From positions 20,190,342 to 20,254,341 of the forward strand of contig JAPWDM010000008.1 of NCBI GenBank assembly GCA_035578155.1: a stretch of DNA of 64,000 bases, in the 5' to 3' direction. This document shows positions 57,174-64,000 of this stretch, one piece after another (the stretch's first letter is position 1; each line of letters opens with the position of its first letter). This DNA is from Brachynemurus nebulosus. Its lineage: Eukaryota; Arthropoda; Insecta; Neuroptera; Myrmeleontidae. Made by a program: the position numbers and the translations under genes. The notes beneath the pieces were generated by a model that did no database searches, was not told where the DNA came from, and was given only the letters and a program-made list of their open reading frames with translations.

Positions 57174-58095
57174 GGGGAGACTGGGATAAAGTGGCCAGTT
57201 GAGGTAAAGTGACCCTTGGCCTTTACTCACCGGAAACTACTCCAATTTTTTGGCGAAGCTGAATACTAGCTTGTAGACAAGCCATTAGTATTCCATTAAA
57301 ACGTCAGTGATCAGTTCCGTAAATTGTATGAATTATAACGATTTTTCTGAATTTTCAAGTGTTGATGAAAAGTAGTTTTAAGTTGTATTTTCATTATTTT
57401 TTTTATTAATTATGAATACAATTTTTTAATTGGGATAGCTAAAAACTCTGTCTAATTACCTTTAAGATAATATAGTTATCGATGAATCAGAAAATTCTTT
57501 CTTGAAATTAATTGTAGTTTGCCGAAAAGGCGTCTAAAGGGGTAAAGTGACCAGGCTTATAATGGGGCAAAGTGGTCAGTGTCTCCGATCGCTGCTCAAA
57601 TTGAATTCTTAGAATATTTGAACATATTATATTAAATTCAGAACTTTTATTTAGTTCTTTATATTTTATAAACAAAAGAATTGCCTGAAATCAATATTTA
57701 GAGTTCCGGGAAAAACTGTAAAAAAGGAGCCTCTATGATGAGACTTCTATTTCCGTCCGTCCTCCGTCCGTTGGTATATAATAATTAATGATACAAACAT
57801 AGTTTGATTTTGTATATAAACATGTTTATTACTTCAATATTTCTTGTTGGGTTAAAATGGGTACCCCTGGCCACTTTACCCAACATAGTGGGATAAAGTG
57901 GTCACGTTGCACATGTTGCGAAAAACAAAAATTGCAAAAATACCTTTCAAGATATTGTTGTTATATTGATGGTTATTGTTTCTGCACTAAAGCAACTATA
58001 TGCTAAATATTTATTAATCTGTATTTCGTTTCAAACAAATAGACTAGACATTATTTTGTCTTATGTTAGAGTGGCCACTTTACCCCAGTATCCCC
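57174..58095. mobile_element. pogo-type non-autonomous element, family 2, copy D
   Basis: Ends GGGGAGACTGGGATAAAGTG and complementary GGGGATACTGGGGTAAAGTG, TA at 57172-57173 and 58096-58097. Inverted relative to copy C (37349-38235) and similar throughout. Internal GGTAAAGTG words near 57211, 57541 and 57893. On the plus strand MNYNDFSEFSSVDEK at 57328 has a counterpart in copy C on its minus strand; meaning unknown. Confidence 0.8.
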
Positions 58096-58097
58096 TA

Positions 58098-59085
58098 TTT
58101 TGAGTACTCAAGACCATAGAAGGCAATTTTAACCTTACATTAATTTTTTTTAGGATTTCAGTACTATTTGTGGCAAATTTGATCAAGATCCGCCCAGCTG
58201 TATATTTTTGATCCCGTTTGGAACTCTAGGGCCTTAGGAATCAATTTTGATTATACGTCCACTTATTGCAGGATTGCAATAGTACCTATTTAAAAAAAAA
58301 ATTATAATAATTCGTCCTGCTGTTTACTTTGTGAATTTTTTAGGGTCCTAGAGTCCAGCAGAATCAACTTAAAATGTAAATAAGAATGAATTTTAAAAAT
58401 CCATTTGTCGACTATACTAAGCGTCAATGGTGCTCGATCGAAGCGCATTACGTATTCAAGGTCAATAAATGGCCAATGCACATCCAACGAGTATTTTACG
58501 AAAATATTCTGGATTTTAAATTAAGTGCCTCTGCCGTATTTTACGCTTTGAAACAACTAACTCAATTACATCCGCTCAAAAAACTATAAATTTTTTCATA
58601 TTAAAAGACATCGATAATATTTCATAAGAAGTTATGTAATTTTTATTTCATTTTAAATAACCTTTCGCCAGGGTTAATAACACTTGTAAATATTAATGAG
58701 GCAAAATTTTTAATTATCGTTGAATAAATTCTTTTAACTAAATCTTCATTTCCAAAACAAATATATACAAAAAAATTCGTTTGAAAAAAAATAACAAGGA
58801 AATACAATAAGAATCAAATAAATAAGATAAAGCAATCATAAATATAAATTTTATTAATTTTTCTTTTTATGATGAAACAATACCTGCCTGCCTACTAGAT
58901 TCTCTAATGAATTATTCATAGAATTTAATTAAATCTGCCGATTATATAATATTGTTTTGAACACGTACGAAAGTTAAAAAATCTTCTCTTACTGTATTGT
59001 AAAGATGTAGTTTGCAATTATGTACAAAAGACTTAATTAGAAATAATGATAATTAAAAACAATTTTAAATAGATTTTAAGATTTT
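58098..59085. other. AT-rich DNA with one unassigned small frame
   Basis: Apart from 58386-58589 nothing is supported. Confidence 0.4.
58386..58589 (+). CDS. unrecognised 67-codon ORF (doubtful)
   Basis: Codes for a protein starting MNFKNPFVDYTKRQW and ending QLTQLHPLKKL, slightly less A+T-rich than its surroundings and with a mixed, protein-like residue composition (QRVFYENILDFKLSASAVF could be helical). No domain recognised, no promoter or splice signals identified, and an overlapping 61-codon frame exists on the opposite strand. It may be a fragment of a transposon protein or chance. Confidence 0.2.
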   Translation: MNFKNPFVDYTKRQWCSIEAHYVFKVNKWPMHIQRVFYENILDFKLSASAVFYALKQLTQLHPLKKL

Positions 59086-59633
59086 CAGGAGCGGATCTTG
59101 CTCCCAAACTAGGAGGGCGTCATACTCTTAAAAATTTAAAAACGATTTTGAAAACCAGTAATTTTCTACCAATCTATCATTTCATTCACGGTTTTGAAGG
59201 AACTGAAAAATTTTATTAACCTTAATGGTGTCACCAAATAAAAATTCCTTTTTTCTTCACATCAAGTTTTATCTAAGTCCTCTGAAATAATATGATTAAT
59301 TCAATAAGGGTATTTTGAGTATAAATTTTTAATTTTTGCTATATAAAAATTGTCCAATTTCTGTTATAAATGTGACTGATCCAACGAAAGACTCTTTTCT
59401 GGTGGTCCAATTTGAGTAATTTTGGTACAAATGAAAAAGAACGACTTTGAAAACCTATATAATTTGTTTCCAGTCTCATTATTTTATGTCGTTTTATTTA
59501 CGATTTTTAAATCATTGAAAATTTTAGTAAACTTGATAATCACGTCAGGTATACCATGATAAAACTGAAATTAATCTCTGTTTGGGGGGGGGGGTGTCAT
59601 GACCCACATGATCACCCCCTGTATCCACTCTTG
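59086..59633. mobile_element. candidate hAT-like MITE
   Basis: CAGGAGCGGATCTTGC at the left and, complemented from the right, CAAGAGTGGATACAGG. Near each end GGGCGTCAT / TCATGACACCCCC and G-runs occur. No 8-bp duplication recognised, so boundaries are provisional. Confidence 0.4.
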
Positions 59634-59686
59634 GGTTGAATCGCTTAATAAAATAACTGCGATGCTTTTCTCATTTTACCCCATTA

Positions 59687-59867
59687 AGCTGCGCGTCCAC
59701 TAGGTCGGAAACGCGGCGCGGCACAGTTCCGCTCTCGAAGATAAATACATCTGAATAAATGCAGGTGCGTCCACTACGTCGACAGAGCGATGAAGTACCG
59801 CCTCGGAGATCTTATTTGATGTAAGAGCCGCGCCGCGCCGCGTTTGCGACCTAATGGACGCTCAGCA
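59687..59867. mobile_element. PIF-Harbinger MITE, GC-rich (181 bp)
   Basis: Ends GCTGCGCGTCCACTAGGTC and complementary GCTGAGCGTCCATTAGGTC continuing into AAACGCGGCGCGGC, with TTA at 59684-59686 and 59868-59870. Markedly G+C-rich within AT-rich DNA. Confidence 0.8.
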
Positions 59868-59914
59868 TTAAATGTATATTTATACACCGCAAAACCTTAA
59901 TTATTGACTTTTAA

Positions 59915-60155
59915 CCCTTTGCACTCGAAAGGCGCCTCTCAGGCGCCATCCTATTCTTTACTTCAAATATCACACTAAGGAAAATTATAAAATTTAATAT
60001 TAAAATATAATGTTTGTAATATGCAAATAAAAATAAAATATGTAAGTAAACTACTTTTGTTTAAAATACTTATCTTTGATGTATTACAATTTTTTATTAA
60101 AACTACTGTCGAGTAGCTGAGTACCCATACTAAAAAATGGTTCGAGTGCAAAGGG
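59915..60155. mobile_element. piggyBac-type MITE (241 bp)
   Basis: Ends CCCTTTGCACTCGAA perfectly complementary, TTAA at 59911-59914 and 60156-60159. GGCGCCTCTCAGGCGCC near the left end is a further palindrome. The minus frame 59975-60172 crosses the end and is not a gene. Confidence 0.9.
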
Positions 60156-60159
60156 TTAA

Positions 60160-61072
60160 TGTTTTTCCACAAAGTAATAATTATTGGAGTACCTGATCTG
60201 ATATTGGTGCTACTATCTTAATTTTTAGTAGGTTCTATATTTTTTTAAAAATCCATACTGAATTTACCACAACGATCAATTAAATTTTCATAAATACTTA
60301 CAGAAAAATTAACTAGTTTTAAGTATATCCAAAATCACCAAGTTTTACGAACTCCAAGAACACATTTATCACAAAATAACAAAATAAGTCATTGCTAAAA
60401 ATCCAACAAAATATCTTTTGATTTCAAATCTAATGAAAAACCTTTACACGCGCATGCGTGTTACAGTACCGAACAAAATTTAAAAATAGTTCAAACAAAT
60501 CAACAATTAAATTTCAGTTATTTATTTCACTTTAAATTAAAATATTGTTAAAAACACCTGCAACTAATTTGAAATAAGTATAATTATTTTATAATTACAA
60601 TATATGTTATTTCTCTGTCTATTTTTTGAGATAAGTATCATTACTTTTGTTTTAATTAATACCTAAGCCGATCCGATTCCCACTTTATGAGTTAGAAACA
60701 TTGTATAAAAATACACTAATCTTGGACATGAATAGTTGTGTTTCTAGGTTGCGCAGATCGGAATCAATATAATTTTTAGTTATTGGTGTAGCAAAAGTTA
60801 TTGTTCCTTTTGTGCTTAAGTAAAGTAAGTAAGACATAATTAATTATACCCCTGTCGCCGCGTCCTGCATAACATGGCGAATTTCCATTTACAAACGTAC
60901 GTTTTTCTCGGAAACTAGTAGATATAGAGTAATTGTAAATAAAAAAACCTTTTTTATGCGATTTTTCCGCCTCATCCCGCCAAACTTTTTTCACGAAAAG
61001 AGTCCAAAAAACCCTAAACGTTTTCACGAAATTTCTTAAAAATAAGATGTTTCGTTCTTGAGTTATAGTGCG
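60160..61072. other. AT-rich DNA, nothing identified
   Basis: The 132-codon minus frame at 60776-61174 runs into the microsatellite and has no recognisable domain. Confidence 0.4.
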
Positions 61073-61073
61073 G

Positions 61074-61164
<91 letters not shown>
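61073..61164. repeat. (AC)n(AT)n(GT)n composite microsatellite
   Basis: About 12 AC, 25 AT and 9 GT dinucleotides in order. The whole is self-complementary and could extrude as a cruciform. It abuts the Penelope-like tail at 61165. Confidence 0.95.
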
Positions 61165-61165
<1 letters not shown>

Positions 61166-61312
61166 CTCAAACACGTTTGAGAATGGTCATATAAACCGAA
61201 ACATGTCATAAGAGTTTTTATATTCAATAAAAGTGGTATTTTGCAAAGTAAACTGTTTTTATTTATTAATATCAAATATGGAATACCATAAAGTAACGCT
61301 CAAATCTATTAA
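61165..61312 (+). repeat. Penelope-like tail with hammerhead-like motif
   Basis: CTCAAACACGTTTGAGAATG, GGTCATATAAACC and CGAAACATGTCATAAG, then AAAAGTGGTATTTTGCAAAG and the tail ending GCTCAAATCTATTAAA. Same family as 17400-17605 without the inverted head. Confidence 0.6.
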
Positions 61313-62039
61313 AAATATTGAATGAGTTCCGTAGCCAGACACGGCTGATGCCGGAAACATGGTTTTTGGGAATTTTTCGTGAAAAAACTAGTTTTTGCCA
61401 TGGTTTTCCCAAAATCAAAAATCTGCAATATTTTTTTACACCATAGGAAAGAGGAGAAAAATTACATAAAAATGGTTTTTAAACCATTATTCTACGTAAC
61501 CTGCCTTCGTAGAAAAACTAATTATTGTAAACGGAAATTCGCTATGTTAGTCCCGGGCTCAAGTCGCGTCATGACACCGGCTGTAATAGCTGAATTTCCA
61601 GAATGGAAATTCGCTAATAATAAATGAGAGTAAAAAAATTCTGTTGAAATTTTATATTGATTGAGAAGCCTATTGTTGAGAAAAATTCATTAAATAAGTT
61701 TAAAAATAATGAGATGGGTTGGTGAAAAAAAATTCGTTCTTAGGTATGAGACAGTGGTATCTCTATGGTATGAGAAGCATAGACATTAGAAATGAAATGA
61801 CCAGTAATTTATATTGCGTACGAAAGATATTACGTACACGTTAAAAAGAGACAAATATTATAAATTGCATGTAAATTGCCAATATATATTTCTCTTTCTA
61901 AGATACCCTAGACTAAAATTAAAACTGAAGTATAGTCAACCATGTTTTTATTAAAAAAATTGAAAGAAATTTCACTATTTTCACTTTTTAAATTGCGTTT
62001 TCCGTTATATTTTTTTACTTATATTTTTACCCCCCCCCC
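61313..62039. other. AT-rich DNA with a dispersed repeat
   Basis: 61518-61620 matches 51169-51255 in inverted orientation. A C10 run ends near 62040. No gene. Confidence 0.4.
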
Positions 62040-62570
62040 CTATATTATCCTATTAGGGGATGAATTTCCAAAACCCCTTATTGGTGCTCGCCTACATTAT
62101 ATAAAGAACCCTTTTGTAAAATTTCACCTTTCTAGACTCAACAATTTCTGTATAAATTTTCATCCCCTATTTTAGAAAAGGAAATTCTAAAAATCCACTC
62201 TTGATGCTTGCTTGCGTTACTAAAGGAACCTTTGTACAAAATTTTTCGTTTCTAAATCCAGCGGTTTTCTATATAAATTTTCATCCCCTATTTTACACCC
62301 TTAATGGATAAATTTTTACAAAAATTCTCCCTCTTAATACTCACCTATATTATTAAAGGGCCCCTGTGGCCCTGTGCAAAATTTTACCTTTCATAAATTT
62401 TCATCCCCAACTTTATACCCTTAGGGAATGAATTTCCAAAAATCTTTTCTTAGTACTCCCCTACGTTACATAAAAAACTCGTCTACAAAATTTCACGTTT
62501 CTAGACCCAATGGTTTACTATGTAAATTTTACATCCCCTATTTAGGGGATGAATTTTGAAATTTCATGTA
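62040..62570. repeat. ~120-130-bp tandem repeat, four units
   Basis: CATCCCCTA-type words at 62161, 62282, 62402 and 62532 (periods 121, 120, 130). Each unit has GGGGATGAATTTCCAAAA.., TACTCGCCTACATTAT, AAAATTTCACCTTTCTAGA. Diverged; not coding. Confidence 0.75.
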
Positions 62571-62574
62571 GCCT

Positions 62575-64000
62575 ATAGCAATCCCCAGATTAAGACGAAT
62601 CCAGCGACACCTTCTTTACCAAAGTCCGTCAGGCCGTTTAGGCTGTAGACTGCGCCACAGAAACAGACATAATCAGAGGATACATACATACTTTCGAAAA
62701 ACATTATATTCTTTCTGATGCAGTCGGGTAAAAATTAAAGATTTGTATAATTATTTCATTCATTCATGGTACGTATTTTAAAATTTGTACACAATTTTTT
62801 TTAGTAATTTATTATAATAATAAACAGCATTGAAGAATATATAATATGGCATATCTACGTAAAGTAAAATGCAGTAGTAAAGTAAAATTTATAATAATCA
62901 TGCTATAATCAAACGATTTTAAAAGGAGGAATATTGCCACAAACTGTGAGTATTGACAATCACTTTTTCGTTACAACTGATGTAAATAGATACCTAGCTA
63001 TTGTAGAACAAAATCCTTCTAAATGAAAATATCATATTGAAGAAATTCATTCTCGTCCGTATAGATTAAAGCACTTTCACATTCTCGCCGAGGTTGGACG
63101 AGTCGAGAATGTAGAGGGTCATTTCGTTGTGCTTCGCGGTTGGTGTTTCAATGCTATTCTTATGCCTCGGCCAACCTCGCGAGGAACTACTTCGTCCAAC
63201 TTCGGCGAGAATGTGGAAGCTGCTTAAAATAATATAAACTGAAAAAGAGTGTTTGAGTAAAATAAAAATCTTGAAATTATTCATTTTAATGGGGTATTTG
63301 ACAGTATCAAAGAAAAGCAATTAAAACAAATTTTAATGAAAATTTATAATAAAAGACAGCAATTTATTATACTAATTCATCTTAACTATCATTATTTGAT
63401 TTAAAAAAATTTAATTAAAAAAGTAATTTTTTAGCTAAAATCCACGTAAGCAGAGACGGGCTGTGACGTTGTTTTCTCTTATATTTCAGCACTATCACCA
63501 CTAATGTCGCTACTTAATTTCCGGTTAGCAAACATAACTATGGAAATTAATCAAAATTTAATTAATTTAAATCAACAATTTCTTTTCCTAGTTACAGGAC
63601 AAATAAACATTTTTTTCTTAGTTACAGGACACCTGTTGCTATCTAGAGAATGTGACGTAACTGACAGCTAGTAAACGTTTTCGCGCAAATTTTGAGAACA
63701 AATACTAAAATAATTTTTTCTAACAATTTTCGGCAGTATTTTTAAAAATTAAAAACGTATACATGCATAATACATAAATATGTGTGTTTTAAAATAATTT
63801 CCCAAAATTAATCAAATTCCCCATTGTCATTGAGGATTTTTATAATTTTTTCCGTCTTAAATCCATTTTGACAAACTTTTTACATTAGTATTTTTAAATG
63901 TCAAACGCCAGTTTTGACAAAAATGCCACTAGAGCGCACTACTTGAGCTACGCAGCTTGTCTATACCTATATTAGTCGTCCCTTTGAAAAAATATTTACG
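62575..64000. other. AT-rich DNA, one inverted repeat
   Basis: Apart from 63071-63223 nothing is supported. A TTTTTCTTAGTTACAGGACA word is repeated near 63590 and 63614. Confidence 0.4.
63071..63223. repeat. GC-rich inverted repeat (~30-bp arms)
   Basis: CACATTCTCGCCGAGGTTGG at 63078 and CCAACTTCGGCGAGAATGTG at 63196 are complementary with one mismatch. The interior holds CCTCGCGAGG. Likely a small foldback MITE; no target duplication seen. Confidence 0.55.

Overview
The window is animal, almost certainly insect, nuclear DNA. By eye it is roughly 70% A+T, has no operons, and is packed with eukaryotic transposons of the types common in arthropods: piggyBac, Tc1/pogo, hAT, PIF-Harbinger, jockey-type LINE, Penelope-like elements and a tRNA-derived SINE. 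No confident host protein-coding gene was found. It reads as an intergenic or long-intron transposon landscape; the species cannot be told from sequence alone.

Two transposons look complete. A 2.1 kb piggyBac element (32705-34820) is flanked by TTAA and has 16-bp inverted ends. It encodes an uninterrupted 557-aa transposase on the minus strand, with the three expected aspartates and a C-terminal cysteine-rich finger. A 1.55 kb Tc1-type element (38364-39916) is flanked by TA and encodes an uninterrupted 331-aa DD34E transposase. Each of its ends carries two copies of the terminal motif (IR/DR layout). These two are the only strong protein-coding genes.

The remainder is mostly non-autonomous or decayed. 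1-6.7 kb: a Penelope-like remnant (GIY-YIG endonuclease, hammerhead-like tail), a TA-flanked pogo-type element and a decayed repeat-encoded ORF. 8.6-20.5 kb: a second pogo-type copy, two piggyBac MITEs, hAT MITEs, and a Tigger-like MITE interrupted by a short Penelope-like unit. 20.5-26.6 kb: hAT MITEs, a SINE remnant and one doubtful spliced exon pair. 26.6-30.2 kb: a ~170-bp satellite, then a Tigger-like MITE invaded by a Harbinger MITE and a foldback element that holds further insertions. 30.5-31.9 kb: a TA-flanked element carrying seven units at an almost exact 103-bp period, six of them with a perfect heat-shock-element motif. 32.5-41 kb: the piggyBac and Tc1 elements plus MITEs. 42-49.4 kb: a pogo-type element, a 118-bp minisatellite split by a hAT MITE, a long inverted repeat with ~98% identical arms, a Harbinger fragment and a jockey-type reverse transcriptase fused to a piggyBac MITE end. 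51-64 kb: more MITEs, a pogo-type deletion derivative retaining both ends of its transposase gene, Penelope-like tails, Harbinger and piggyBac MITEs, and tandem repeats.

The genes do not form a pathway. The biological theme is parasitic DNA: intact transposases that could act in trans on related ends, and layered insertions whose duplicated target sites give a relative order. The most unusual items are the periodic heat-shock-element array, the set of pogo-type families whose terminal motif recurs inside the element, and the hammerhead-like motifs in several Penelope-like tails.
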